Assembly (NCBI RefSeq): GCF_014897815.1
Contig: NZ_JABUZG010000038.1
Coordinates: forward strand, 1-64,000
From: Psychrobacter sp. PG1
GTDB lineage: Bacteria; Pseudomonadota; Gammaproteobacteria; Pseudomonadales; Moraxellaceae
Direction: 5' to 3'
Length of the DNA: 64,000 nt
The position numbers and the translations under genes are program-made. Positions 53,394 to 63,229 of the stretch are shown here, one piece after another. The notes below the pieces were generated by a model, which searched no databases, had not been told where the DNA came from, and was given only the letters and a program-made list of their open reading frames with translations. The stretch's first letter is position 1. The number at the start of each line of letters is the position of its first letter.

Positions 53394-55784
53394 TTAGTAA
53401 TCCACAGTGTAGCTCAATCCGTAAGTTGTTCCCGAGGCAGGTAGACGATTCAAGTCACCATAGGTTGTTTGATGATAGACCGTTAGATAATCCTTATTGA
53501 GTAAGTTGTAAACCCCATAGTTTACTCGACCTACCGGCATTTTGACTTGTCCTAATACATCAAGTGTCATATAACCTGTGACTGGTAATGCTCTAGAATC
53601 AGGATCTTTTTGTTGATCCTTAAAGGCTTTATCATCACCGCCAATTGCTAATGCTTGTAGACGTACATTGCTGCCTTCATCAAAGTTGTATTGTGCAAAT
53701 GCAGTGCCTTTAAGGGGTGTCAAGCGTACGGCATCAAGCTCCAACCAATCACCATCTTTATCATACTGACCACGAGTATAGGCGACACTGCCACCCAATT
53801 GCCATTGATCATCAATATCATGGCTGAGCGAACCTTCTATTCCGTAGACGCGCTCATCAGTATCGACGACTTCTACCGTATAGTCATTGGTAAAGCGCAC
53901 GGTTTTATCTGATTTATTATAAAAACCGCTCAATCGTGCTGCTGTATCGCCATGCTTGCCCTGCCAGCCCAACTCGTAATTGTCGATTGCGATAGGTTGT
54001 ACATTGTCTGAGTTGACGACAAAGCCTGCCCGTACATCACGTAGCGCACGCTGAATGTCAGCAGTCGTAAAGCCTTGTGAAAAATTGGCAAATACTTGGT
54101 CATTTGGGGTTAATTGATAGCTGGTACCGATATTAAATAGGGTTTTATCGTGGTCTGTATTGCCCTTTTCCACTTGACCAGCCTGATAGTCAATGCCGTA
54201 AGCATTACTGACACCGTTGATGAGAGGATCATTAAAATACTCTTCGAGCAATTGCTCATAAATGGGCGTGAAAGTAGCCGTTTCTGCTTTCAATTTTTGA
54301 TAGCGCACGCCTGCACTGGTATGCCACTTATCCGTCAAGTCTATATCGGCATTGACAAAAGCGCCCCATTTATCAATGGTGGTATCTGGTCCACCATTAT
54401 AGCTAAGACCACTTGGCTGAGCACTTAGACCGTTACTGGCCTTAAATTTATCTAAGTCTTGACCTTCATAAGTTTGCTCGCTTTTTTCGCGCTCAACATC
54501 CATACCATAGCTAAACAGCGTCTTTTTACCCGCAATTTTACTATCCGTTTGCATGGCGGCGCGTAGACCCATCACCTCAATGTTAGCTTCTGATTGAGTG
54601 ACGACGACTGCCCCGCCCAGTAATTCTTTTAGCGTACTCTCATCGGTAAGGCCATTAGCCACCCAGACTTCGCCCGCTTGTGCAGGGAAAACTTTACCAG
54701 AAGGATAAAAACGGCCTTTTTCGTCTCGATAGTACCCAGTCACGCTCAGATTTGAGCCTGCAATATCATCATTATTATAGTTAAGGTTGACTGATGTCTT
54801 AGTCGTATAAGGCTCGTTTTCTACGTCAGCACCGTCAATCGCTTTTAAAGATGGTGGTAGTTTTTTCGGTTTTAATAATACTTGTAGATTTTTACCATAA
54901 TCTGGACCATAGTCAGTATCCTGCTCATCATTATAGTAAGTCACTGCCAAATCAAGACGTTGGCTGTCAGTGAGCTCTATACCCAAGCTACCATTAATAC
55001 TTAGCGACTCGGTATCTTGTTGGTCAGTTTGATTGACGTCTGGGCTGATGCGATTATCATGACTATCGAACTTGCCGCCTTTCGTTTCATAATCCACATC
55101 TAGGCGACCATAAACTCGCTCACCGCCATAGCCTAATGTCTGCCCCACATGATAGCCCAATGAATCTGAGTCAAAATTACGGCTGCTACTGACGCCGATT
55201 CTGGTTTGTCTAATAGGACCATAACCCACCATAGATTTTGTGACGAGGTTAATCAGACCACCAGCCGCGCCAGCCCCATAAATACTGGTCGCACCAGACA
55301 GCACCTCTACCCGCTCAAGCTGCGCAGGATCGATACTGTTTAGCTCGCGTGAAAGGCTGCGTGAGCCACTCAATGGCACACCATTCAGCAAAAACTGCAC
55401 GGGACGGCCATGCATGGTCGTGCCATAGTTACTGGTTGAGCCACTACTTGCCCCCAAACTTGGAATCAGCTGAGCCAATATATCTCCAGTAGTACGATTA
55501 CCTGTCGCCTGCATTTGTAGCTCATTTTCGGTAATTACCTGTGTGACGGCGGGCATCTCACTAATTTTTTGTGCCAAAGCCGTTCCTGTCCTTGCTGTAG
55601 CAGTGACCGTAATGGTATCTAAAGTCGCGTTTGGTAACTCACTTGAGGCGGCGTTGACAGCTAAGTCTTCTGAAAGCATCGTATTTGAAGCGATGTCCAT
55701 AGCACTGACATTGTTTTGTGCATATAGTTGCTGGCTGATACAAAAGGTAAGAAAGGATAGAGCAACTTGATGGTGGCGTTTCAT
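53394..55784 (-). CDS. TonB-dependent siderophore receptor 1
   Basis: An outer-membrane 22-strand receptor for ferric siderophores, 796 residues from the ATG at 55784 (MKRHHQVALSFLTFC signal peptide). A TonB-box-like LDTITVTATARTG follows, then the plug (GNRTTGDILAQLIPSLG, NSIDPAQLERVEVLSGATSIYGAGAAGGLINLVTK), then the barrel ending with TTYGLSYTVDY and its terminal aromatic. An upstream in-frame ATG at 55868 overlaps the regulatory dyad and is unlikely. A Fur-like site lies 90 bp upstream. The ligand cannot be read. It forms part of the iron-acquisition block with receptor 2 and the ABC importer. Confidence 0.9.
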   Translation of the reverse strand: MKRHHQVALSFLTFCISQQLYAQNNVSAMDIASNTMLSEDLAVNAASSELPNATLDTITVTATARTGTALAQKISEMPAVTQVITENELQMQATGNRTTGDILAQLIPSLGASSGSTSNYGTTMHGRPVQFLLNGVPLSGSRSLSRELNSIDPAQLERVEVLSGATSIYGAGAAGGLINLVTKSMVGYGPIRQTRIGVSSSRNFDSDSLGYHVGQTLGYGGERVYGRLDVDYETKGGKFDSHDNRISPDVNQTDQQDTESLSINGSLGIELTDSQRLDLAVTYYNDEQDTDYGPDYGKNLQVLLKPKKLPPSLKAIDGADVENEPYTTKTSVNLNYNNDDIAGSNLSVTGYYRDEKGRFYPSGKVFPAQAGEVWVANGLTDESTLKELLGGAVVVTQSEANIEVMGLRAAMQTDSKIAGKKTLFSYGMDVEREKSEQTYEGQDLDKFKASNGLSAQPSGLSYNGGPDTTIDKWGAFVNADIDLTDKWHTSAGVRYQKLKAETATFTPIYEQLLEEYFNDPLINGVSNAYGIDYQAGQVEKGNTDHDKTLFNIGTSYQLTPNDQVFANFSQGFTTADIQRALRDVRAGFVVNSDNVQPIAIDNYELGWQGKHGDTAARLSGFYNKSDKTVRFTNDYTVEVVDTDERVYGIEGSLSHDIDDQWQLGGSVAYTRGQYDKDGDWLELDAVRLTPLKGTAFAQYNFDEGSNVRLQALAIGGDDKAFKDQQKDPDSRALPVTGYMTLDVLGQVKMPVGRVNYGVYNLLNKDYLTVYHQTTYGDLNRLPASGTTYGLSYTVDY

Positions 55785-55866
55785 ATTCACTTCACTTAAT
55801 TGGAGGATCAAAGAGTGGTAAAAGTTATATTTAGCTAATAATGCTGTGTGTACTAACTTTGTGAAC

Positions 55867-55916
55867 AATATTGTAAATGATAATTATTTTTGTTTCTATA
55901 ATTATTTACAATATTA
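55867..55916. promoter_or_regulatory. Fur-like site inside a long dyad upstream of receptor 1
   Basis: GTAAATGATAATTATTTTT (55873-55891) matches 14 of 19 Fur consensus positions. It lies in a larger imperfect dyad: AATATTGTAAAT at one end and ATTTACAATATT at the other, with inner arms ATAATTAT. Overlapping operators of this kind are typical of strongly iron-repressed receptor genes. Confidence 0.55.
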
Positions 55917-56772
55917 AAAACCCTATTGCTTCCGAAAAAATACTACTCCAGCGTCACTCAAGATTTGATATCTAAGCGGTATCCATAATTCAATTAATAG
56001 CTTTCTATATGGCTCAACACTGATATATTATTCATATCACCCAAGCGCCTGAACAAGGCTTCTTAGAGCATATGATGGCCTTGGTACGATAGAAGATGCC
56101 AAACGTACCAGAACGCCAAATGAGATTGAACTGACTATATTGCCGTCCTCTCAAAAGGCAAACTCATTGCTATTTTTATTTCAGTGGCTTTGTTAGTTTG
56201 CTTAATTTCGACAACGATTAGCGTAGTAGTCATGAGCTGGATGCTCAAGCTAAGGTGATTGTGATCTTGGGACGAGCGGTGGAAGCTGCTGGCGACGTCG
56301 ATGTACTATGGATTTAGAACAACAATTACCAGAAGTGGCTCGCCGTGGTAGTATGCTACTGCTCATTTCATTAATATTAGTCCAATACGGTCTTATGAAT
56401 TTGCCGGCAAGAGAGATAAATACTGGGCGTACAGTAGGTGTCACTTTCGTTCTGCTAAGCATGATTATGGAGCTGTGGCTCACTCCTTCATTTACCAACA
56501 CAAGCAATGCTAAGGTTAACGTGGCTAGCAATTTAAGTGCCATAAAAAGCACTCCAATAGGCACCATTCTATTTATGCTTTAGGTAACAACTTGCCAGTA
56601 GAATAACGAGTAATTATTGATATCGCTAAGTCTACGTCTCATCTACTTTTTGAGCCTTGAACTCACAGAAGAGTGAATTATATGCTAATAAATTTCCTAT
56701 TTGGGTGCGGCAAATCTTTAGCACTATAATTCACTAATCTATAATGATATTACAAACACGCCTTAACTCAAA
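55917..56772. other. Degenerate intergenic stretch between the two receptor genes
   Basis: About 850 bp without an intact gene. A plus-strand frame at 56308-56583 (91 codons, MDLEQQLPEVARRG with hydrophobic segments such as MLLLISLILVQYGLM) looks membrane-protein-like and could be the tail of a lost gene. Upstream, near 56080-56160, another short open stretch (GTIEDAKRTRTPNEIEL) precedes many stops. A partial copy of the dispersed GACTATAT repeat lies at 56121-56142. I infer a decayed iron-related membrane gene, weakly supported. Confidence 0.3.
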
Positions 56773-59088
56773 TCAAAAATCCATTGTGGCTGACAGCATA
56801 AATGTACGCGGCTCACCCAAGCCAAGACTGGTATAATGCGGCTTTGCCCAATAAGCTTTATTAGTTACGTTAGCAACACTCGTTCTTAATGTCAGCGGCT
56901 TTTTATCAATAGAGGTGGCATAACGTGCACCTAAATCATATACAGTGCGACCTGGTAATGACAGTGAGTTGCCTGCGTCAAGATATTGCTTAGATATCGA
57001 GTTTGCATTAGCTGTCAATGTCAAGTCTTGAATAAAAGGTAGATCCCATTCAACACCAAGCTTAGACTGCCATTGTGGGACACCTGTAGCTCTATTACCC
57101 TCATTAACTCCACCAAGCGTCTTGGTTAGCTTCGCATCAATATATGAAACCCCGCCCATAAGGCGTATATCTTCAATGGGTGAGCCAAAAAACCCCCATT
57201 CAACACCTCGGTTACGCTGTTCGCCAGCATAAGAAAAGATATTGCTAACAGGGTCTAAATAGCTATTAGGTTTCTCAATTTCATAAACACTTAGGGTATG
57301 TGAGAACTCACCAAGATCAAGTTTTACACCAACTTCTTTTTGTTGGGTTTTATAAGGGGCAAACATTTCACCAGCATTTTCTGCATCTATCGGTGCAGTA
57401 GAACCTTGGCTCAAACCTTCTATATAGTTAGCATACAAAGAAACTTGATCGTTTACTTTACCCAGTAGCGCTATTGATGGTGTAGTCGCACTTTCGTTGT
57501 AATCCTTTGCTGATGCCAGCATACCTGCTTGTTTACTTTCTACCTGTTGATGGCGCAGTCCTAAAGTCAGCTGATATTTATCCTCAGCAAAAGACAGTGT
57601 GTCTGCAAGACCATAGCTGGTCAAATTCGTTTTTGTGTTTAGTAGCGCAGGAGAATTGAAGGGAATATTACGCGACTCCCATACTGGTTTATATATGTTA
57701 GTGATCCAGTCCTCAGCCAATAACCCCCTTAGACCACTTAAGTGATTATCTTCTTTGTAATCAACCATATTAAATGCGACTTGATGATTAACTCGTCCTG
57801 TTTTAAATTTACTTTTTAACCCTATCTCGGCAGATTTTCTTTCAATTTCATCTTCAACTTCTCCAAGATTAGTACGATAGTCTCCTGCGGCATTGATAAT
57901 CTGCGTGACAGAGGCATTCCGCCCCTTAAAGTGTGTTTTACTATTTCCACCCGCACCATAAATCATTAAATCGTCAGTCACATCGAATTCACCACGTATC
58001 ATTAGCCCCTTATCTTCACTATCATTAAATGCCCAGCTTGGGTTCAGTAGCGTCTCTGGTTTGGGAGGCTTAGGAATCGATAAGCCTGGTGCTAGGGTGA
58101 GACCGCGAGTCGGTCCATCGACCCGCTCTTTACTGTGATACAGATCGGTTGAAAATCGAGCACGCTTCCCTTTCCAGTCCAGTGCAATAGAAGCCAGTTG
58201 CGCTTGTTTTTCTTGATCATTTACTGCACTGTCACCCTCTCTATAAGCACCATTAATCCGAACACCAAATTGCTTATCTTCACCAAAACGACGTCCCACA
58301 TCCACATGCCCACCAAGTTGTGAGTCTGATAAATATCTTGCCGTCACTCGTGTCAACGGCTCATCGCCTGCTCGCTTAGGCACTAGGTTGACTGCACCAC
58401 CCACTGAGCCTTTGGGAGGCATACCATTCAACAAAGCTGAGGGGCCCTTGAGTACCTCAATACGCTCAAACATCTCAGGTGAGCTGCGATAAAAAGGTGC
58501 CATACCGAATAACCCACCTACCGTAACATCACTGATGTCTGAGGAAAATCCACGGATAGAATAACTTTCAAGATTCTGGCCACCAACCCCGCTGCTAAAG
58601 ACGGCAGCGTCAGTGGCAGCGATGACAGCCGTAATATCGGTGGCTTGCTGATCTTCAATAAATTTATCGGTATAGCTGATGGCACTAAACGGCGTCTCTA
58701 AAAAATCCTTATTTCCCAAGAACCCAGCGTGATTGGTATAGGTCACCTGCCCACCTGAGTAGATAGGATTGTCGTTGCGTTCTGCCACTACTGTTATCGC
58801 AGGCAAGGTCACTGTAGGAACGTTGTTATCCTCCTCTAACGGTGGGTTTTGCGCTCCATTGCCAGACTCAGTGGTTTGCTCACTATGTGTCACATTACTA
58901 TTTGTCTGTGCATACGCTGATGGCATACAGATGAATACCGTCCCAGCGACTAGGCTCAAAGACATGGCAAGTCTTGCTGATACGATATAATTGAGCGCGA
59001 AAGAAGGATTAAGCGCAAAAGACAGTTTGATTGGTGTCGCCCGCTGTTTGACCCTATTTTTATGATCTAGGTGTTGAAGTTGGTGCAT
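56773..59088 (-). CDS. TonB-dependent siderophore receptor 2
   Basis: A second outer-membrane siderophore receptor, 771 residues from the ATG at 59088 (MHQLQHLDHK) with GAGGA upstream. The signal region is long (about 60 residues, ending MPSAYAQ). The plug has TNHAGFLGNKDFLETPFSA, SYSIRGFSSDISDVTVGG and FERIEVLKGPSALLNGMPP, the form seen in FhuE/FoxA-type receptors for hydroxamate siderophores. The barrel ends in FMLSATMDF. It lies upstream of the ABC importer genes on the same strand, but 160 bp separates it from the binding-protein gene, so it is probably transcribed on its own from a Fur-controlled promoter. Confidence 0.9.
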   Translation of the reverse strand: MHQLQHLDHKNRVKQRATPIKLSFALNPSFALNYIVSARLAMSLSLVAGTVFICMPSAYAQTNSNVTHSEQTTESGNGAQNPPLEEDNNVPTVTLPAITVVAERNDNPIYSGGQVTYTNHAGFLGNKDFLETPFSAISYTDKFIEDQQATDITAVIAATDAAVFSSGVGGQNLESYSIRGFSSDISDVTVGGLFGMAPFYRSSPEMFERIEVLKGPSALLNGMPPKGSVGGAVNLVPKRAGDEPLTRVTARYLSDSQLGGHVDVGRRFGEDKQFGVRINGAYREGDSAVNDQEKQAQLASIALDWKGKRARFSTDLYHSKERVDGPTRGLTLAPGLSIPKPPKPETLLNPSWAFNDSEDKGLMIRGEFDVTDDLMIYGAGGNSKTHFKGRNASVTQIINAAGDYRTNLGEVEDEIERKSAEIGLKSKFKTGRVNHQVAFNMVDYKEDNHLSGLRGLLAEDWITNIYKPVWESRNIPFNSPALLNTKTNLTSYGLADTLSFAEDKYQLTLGLRHQQVESKQAGMLASAKDYNESATTPSIALLGKVNDQVSLYANYIEGLSQGSTAPIDAENAGEMFAPYKTQQKEVGVKLDLGEFSHTLSVYEIEKPNSYLDPVSNIFSYAGEQRNRGVEWGFFGSPIEDIRLMGGVSYIDAKLTKTLGGVNEGNRATGVPQWQSKLGVEWDLPFIQDLTLTANANSISKQYLDAGNSLSLPGRTVYDLGARYATSIDKKPLTLRTSVANVTNKAYWAKPHYTSLGLGEPRTFMLSATMDF

Positions 59089-59135
59089 GGAAGCGTCCTC
59101 TTGTTTTGATAGAAAATAATAATGCGAATAAAAAA

Positions 59136-59154
59136 ACAAATGATAATCATTAAC
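59136..59154. promoter_or_regulatory. Fur box upstream of receptor 2
   Basis: ACAAATGATAATCATTAAC matches 15 of 19 positions of the Fur consensus, including the full central ATGATAATCATTA core, 48 bp before the receptor 2 start. This is the best Fur-like site in the window. Confidence 0.65.
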
Positions 59155-59250
59155 ACTTTAGGGTAAGAAGAACCCTCTCTTTCTCACTTAATTATTCACT
59201 AGGGCGTGTCCTAGTCCTACGTTAAAAACATCATTCGTCTTAGGATAGCT

Positions 59251-60237
59251 TTAGAACGTTGGTTGATAACCTTTGAGGACATCATCCATTATAATGTTTA
59301 AAGAGGTTGGGCTGGCGGCTGCTATATACCACGCATCTGCATCAACAAAAACAACACGACCATTTTTCCATGCTTTTGTTTGACGAAGTAAAGGGTTGCT
59401 CACCTCCTCAGGATTGATAATAGCGCGGTGCTCCATGACAGCGGTACGGTCTACAATATAAAGAATGTCTGGATCTGCCTGCTGTATAAACTCACTAGAA
59501 ATTGGCTGCCCATGTAGGCTGGTCTCTACAATCGTACTCGCAGGCTTCACACCCAAGTCATTAAAGATAAATCCATAGCGTGATTGCAGTCCAAAATTGC
59601 TAAAAGCCCCATTATTATGTAAGACAACCAGTGCTTTTTCTGGGCGGGTTTTTGTGAAGTCCTGAACCTCTTTGACTCTTGTATCTAACTGCGTGGCTTT
59701 TTGTTCTGCCAATGCCTCCTTATCAAAAATACGACCTAAAGTTAATAAGTGGCTTTTAACACTGGCTATATGCTGCTGACTGTTATTAAAATTCACATCG
59801 AAATGTAGAGTCGGTGCAATCCCTGACAGCTCTTGATAGTTAGCGGCGTGAAGCGGGGTCATCAAAATCAGATCAGGATGTAGCGCATGGATACGTTCCA
59901 TATTTGGCTGAACAATAGCGCCCAAGTCCTCTACTGCGTCATCCGCTTTGTACTGCGAAAGAAAGTGCGGAATATAGTCTTTGACCATTCCTGCAATCGG
60001 AACATCGAGCTGATCCAAAAAATCAGCTTCATTCATATCCAGTACCGCGACGCGTTGCGGTCGATTATTGATGACAGTAGTACCAAGCTCATGCTTGATC
60101 ATGATGGGCGTCTCAAGTTTTTGTGACGCGTGTGCTGGCTCATTTGTCAGCTCAGTAGAAGTTTTTTCGCATCCTTGTAATGATACCGCTGCCGACATGA
60201 CCAGTACCCAAACCCAATCTCTCTTACTCAAATTCAT
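59251..60237 (-). CDS. Siderophore-binding lipoprotein of the ABC importer
   Basis: A periplasmic binding protein of the FatB/CeuE/YclQ type for ferric siderophores, 328 residues. The lipoprotein signal is MNLSKRDWVWVLVMSAAVS with lipobox LQGC. Binding-domain blocks are VAVLDMNEADFLDQLDVPI, HPDLILMTP, and FSNFGLQSRYGFIFNDLGV. The start at ATG 60237 overlaps the ATPase stop as ATGA; an upstream ATG at 60276 is rejected. It is the last gene of the permease-permease-ATPase-binding protein operon, an order shared with ceuBCDE and yclNOPQ. Confidence 0.9.
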   Translation of the reverse strand: MNLSKRDWVWVLVMSAAVSLQGCEKTSTELTNEPAHASQKLETPIMIKHELGTTVINNRPQRVAVLDMNEADFLDQLDVPIAGMVKDYIPHFLSQYKADDAVEDLGAIVQPNMERIHALHPDLILMTPLHAANYQELSGIAPTLHFDVNFNNSQQHIASVKSHLLTLGRIFDKEALAEQKATQLDTRVKEVQDFTKTRPEKALVVLHNNGAFSNFGLQSRYGFIFNDLGVKPASTIVETSLHGQPISSEFIQQADPDILYIVDRTAVMEHRAIINPEEVSNPLLRQTKAWKNGRVVFVDADAWYIAAASPTSLNIIMDDVLKGYQPTF

Positions 60238-61010
60238 ACTGCATCCCCTGATAAATTGAAGTAGTTGCACAGGCAACCACGTTCACTACGAATGATCTCA
60301 AAATCAAGATCGTATAACTCACTTAAGTTGGCTTCTGTCACGACCTGTTCAGACAGACCACTAAAGCTAAGCGTGCCATTCTTCAACGCCACAATATGGT
60401 CAGAATAGTTGGCTGCAAAATTGATATCATGAATCACCAAAATAACCGTGCGCCCCTGCTCATCACATAGACGGCGTAAGGCTTGCATGATTTGTACTGC
60501 ATGCTTCATGTCAAGATTGTTTAGTGGCTCATCCAATAACAACACGTCTGTTTGTTGCGCGATGGTCATCGCCAAAAAAGCCATTTGCCGCTGTCCACCA
60601 CTTAATTCATCCAAATAAGAATGACGTAGAGGCTCTAATGCCAAAAAATCAATGGCCTCATCAATGATGCGTCGATCTTCTGTGGTTAACGCACCACGGC
60701 TATACGGAAAGCGCCCAAAGGAGATCAGCTCTTCCACGGTTAATCGTAGATTAAACCCTGGAGACTGCCGTAATGTCGCAACGTGATGCGCGTATTCAGA
60801 AGTACCAATCTCACGGATGTCACGATCATTGAATGATATCTGACCACTACTTGGCTCCAATAGCCTTGCCATCATCATCAACAAGGTGGATTTTCCAGCA
60901 CCATTAGGACCAATTAAAGAGGTAACACTGCCAGCCTGAAATTCTAGGCTAATATCTGATAGCACAGATTTTTTGCCATAGTTTTTATGGACATGGTTGA
61001 TGGTAATCAT
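60234..61010 (-). CDS. Siderophore ABC transporter ATPase
   Basis: A 258-residue ATPase energising ferric-siderophore import. Walker A GPNGAGKST, signature LSGGQRQMAF, Walker B VLLLDEPLNNLD and H-loop VIHDINFAA are all visible, typical of the FepC/FhuC class. It overlaps the upstream permease gene (ATGA at 61007-61010) and the downstream binding-protein gene by 4 bp each. Confidence 0.95.
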   Translation of the reverse strand: MITINHVHKNYGKKSVLSDISLEFQAGSVTSLIGPNGAGKSTLLMMMARLLEPSSGQISFNDRDIREIGTSEYAHHVATLRQSPGFNLRLTVEELISFGRFPYSRGALTTEDRRIIDEAIDFLALEPLRHSYLDELSGGQRQMAFLAMTIAQQTDVLLLDEPLNNLDMKHAVQIMQALRRLCDEQGRTVILVIHDINFAANYSDHIVALKNGTLSFSGLSEQVVTEANLSELYDLDFEIIRSERGCLCNYFNLSGDAV

Positions 61011-61957
61011 GTGAACCCTCTAGTACGGACAGTCAGCGCGAGAAAATAGATGCCACCCACAAGGTTGACGAGAATACTGACACTGGTTTTATAATTAAAG
61101 ACATGCTCAACAAAGATTTGAGCGATTAAAAATATGGCGATAGTAATGGCACAAGCGATGGGTAAGGTGACTCTATGCCAGTTACTCCCTGCAAGCGCAT
61201 AAGCGATGTTGGCAATGAACACGCCCATAAATACCGTAGGACCGATCAAGCTCGTTGACACAGCCACCAAAATGGCAATTAAAGCAAGATATAACTTAAC
61301 GTATTTAGGATGGTTTACACCAAGAGACAGCGACTGCTCACGGCCAAGCGCCATCACATCTAAGACAGGCAATGTTTTACGACTAACCCATAGTACGGTG
61401 GCTACCGCAAGCGCTCCATAAAACAGAGTCTCTGGCTGAGATCGATTAAACGAGGTATAGCTCAACCCCTGAAAAACCGAAAACTCTCCGGGGCTAATAC
61501 GCAGCTGAATAAACTGCGTAATCGTACCGATGACCATCGTCAGTACCAAGCCAAACAACAACAAGGTATAGACATCATTTTTACATCGAGGGAAAAGCCA
61601 GTGATGAAGTGCCCAAGAATATGCCAGCATCAATACGATTGATACGATAAAATTACCACTGACACCCAGCAGCATCAGTCCATTTGTACCCATCACAAAC
61701 AGCAGCAGCACTTGCCACAGTAAATAAACAGCCTCATAGCCCATGATAGAAGGTGCCAAAATACGATTACCAACAATAGTTTGAAAGATTATAGATGAAA
61801 AAGCTAAGCATATACTACCGAGAACAATAGTCGCTAGACGCATCAAACGCTTAGGAATTAAGTAATTAAAATCTAAATCAGAGCCTATAAATAAGAAAAT
61901 AAGCGCCAGCAATATAATCATTATCAAGGTCGTCCAAATCTTTGCCGCAGTACTCAT
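61007..61957 (-). CDS. Siderophore ABC transporter permease 2 (FecCD family)
   Basis: A 316-residue inner-membrane permease with about nine to ten membrane segments, of the FecCD/BtuC family. Blocks are AFSSIIFQTIVGNRILAPSIMGYEAVY, DVMALGREQSLSLGV and the TVFMGVFIANIAYAL segment. It is most like FatC/CeuC-type partners that form a heterodimer with the upstream permease. It overlaps both neighbours by 4 bp. Confidence 0.92.
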   Translation of the reverse strand: MSTAAKIWTTLIMIILLALIFLFIGSDLDFNYLIPKRLMRLATIVLGSICLAFSSIIFQTIVGNRILAPSIMGYEAVYLLWQVLLLFVMGTNGLMLLGVSGNFIVSIVLMLAYSWALHHWLFPRCKNDVYTLLLFGLVLTMVIGTITQFIQLRISPGEFSVFQGLSYTSFNRSQPETLFYGALAVATVLWVSRKTLPVLDVMALGREQSLSLGVNHPKYVKLYLALIAILVAVSTSLIGPTVFMGVFIANIAYALAGSNWHRVTLPIACAITIAIFLIAQIFVEHVFNYKTSVSILVNLVGGIYFLALTVRTRGFT

Positions 61958-62892
61958 CTTACTCCCCTCATGATTAACACAAGGAATATCACACCGCCTA
62001 CCCCGCCTGCGGTAAGGCCAATAGGAACCTCAAAAGGATAAATGACGAGCCGCCCAAAAATATCACAAATCAGCAGCAAACAAGCACCGCCTAAGGCGAC
62101 TACTGGCAGTGTCCGCGACAGGTTTTCCCCGTACTTTAGAGCGACTAGATTTGGAATAACCAGCCCCACAAAAGGTATGGCGCCGATGGTGATGACTGAA
62201 GCGGCCACCGTTACTGAGACTAGCATAAGCCCTAAGGCAGCTGTCGCCGCATAGCCGAGTCCTAGACTGGCGGCCATGTCCTCGCCCATACCCAGTACCG
62301 TAAAGCGATGGGCATAAATATAGGCTAATACAATGATGGGCAAAATAATATAAATCAGCTCGTAATGACCTTGTACAACCCTTGAAAAATCTCCCAATAA
62401 CCACCCTTGCATACTTTGTAAAATATTATGGCGATACGCATAAAACTCCGCAATTGAGCTCAGCACACTGCCATACATCAACCCAAGGACAGGAATAAGA
62501 ACAGCGCTCTTAAACTTAATACGGCTAATAATGAGAATAAAAAGTAAGCTTGAGGCAAAGCAAAAAACCAGCGCAAAGATCATTTTACTACTCGTACTGG
62601 CATTAGGAAGCATGGTGAGCGAGACCAAAATGCCAAGTTTGGCAGCATCCAAACCCCCTGAAGTTGCGGGCTCAACAAACTTGTTACGGACGATGTGCTG
62701 TAAAATCACGCCGCTAACAGACAAACCCACTCCTGTCAGTACCAGCGCAATCAGCCGTGGTATACGGCTCGCCGTTAGGGTCAACCATGCATCGTTGGAG
62801 AAATTAAAGAGGGCGATAAGTGAGGTCTGTTTTGAGCCCAGCATAAGAGAAACGGCACAGAGTAAAATGAGTAACAAAGATAGTGAGCGCAT
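61954..62892 (-). CDS. Siderophore ABC transporter permease 1 (FecCD family)
   Basis: A 312-residue FecCD-family permease, first gene of the importer operon, like FatD/CeuB. Blocks are RIPRLIALVLTGVGLSVSGVILQHIVRNKFVEPATSGG and GAIPFVGLVIPNLV. The start is the ATG at 62892. It heterodimerises with the next gene product. A weak Fur-like sequence lies about 100 bp upstream near 62993-63011. Confidence 0.92.
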   Translation of the reverse strand: MRSLSLLLILLCAVSLMLGSKQTSLIALFNFSNDAWLTLTASRIPRLIALVLTGVGLSVSGVILQHIVRNKFVEPATSGGLDAAKLGILVSLTMLPNASTSSKMIFALVFCFASSLLFILIISRIKFKSAVLIPVLGLMYGSVLSSIAEFYAYRHNILQSMQGWLLGDFSRVVQGHYELIYIILPIIVLAYIYAHRFTVLGMGEDMAASLGLGYAATAALGLMLVSVTVAASVITIGAIPFVGLVIPNLVALKYGENLSRTLPVVALGGACLLLICDIFGRLVIYPFEVPIGLTAGGVGGVIFLVLIMRGVR

Positions 62893-63229
62893 TATTGAAG
62901 TTCTTCTTACTTATTACGAATGACTTTTTACTACGCTGAAACATACCACCAACAGTCTATAAAACTCATTGCTAGGATTTTTCATTAAAGCATAAATGAG
63001 AATCAATCATACTATGCTTGTTTGAATAGGTAAGTTGAATATAAGGTGAAATTGGGAAGTTATACCGTGAATAAGGGAACTTATTCGGAACGACACCTCA
63101 GCATTTACCAAGGTTTAAAGATTGAATTAACTCAGGCGCAACATAGGTTTGGTATAAATAAGTCGTATATCAGCAATGCTTATTTAGCTGATTTTAGAAG
63201 ATTGTGGCAGCTTGACATCTATTGGTTGG
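62893..63229. promoter_or_regulatory. Control region between the importer operon and the AraC gene
   Basis: 337 bp upstream of the importer operon. A weakly Fur-like sequence (AAATGAGAATCAATCATAC, about 62994-63012) could make the operon iron-repressed, and an activator site for the neighbouring AraC-type protein is also expected. A 63-codon plus-strand frame (63046-63237) has no ribosome binding site and is not called. Confidence 0.35.

Noticed and set aside
56250..56567. 105-codon minus-strand frame between the receptor genes
   Set aside because: Antisense to a more protein-like but also degenerate frame, with no start signals; left unassigned within the decayed stretch.
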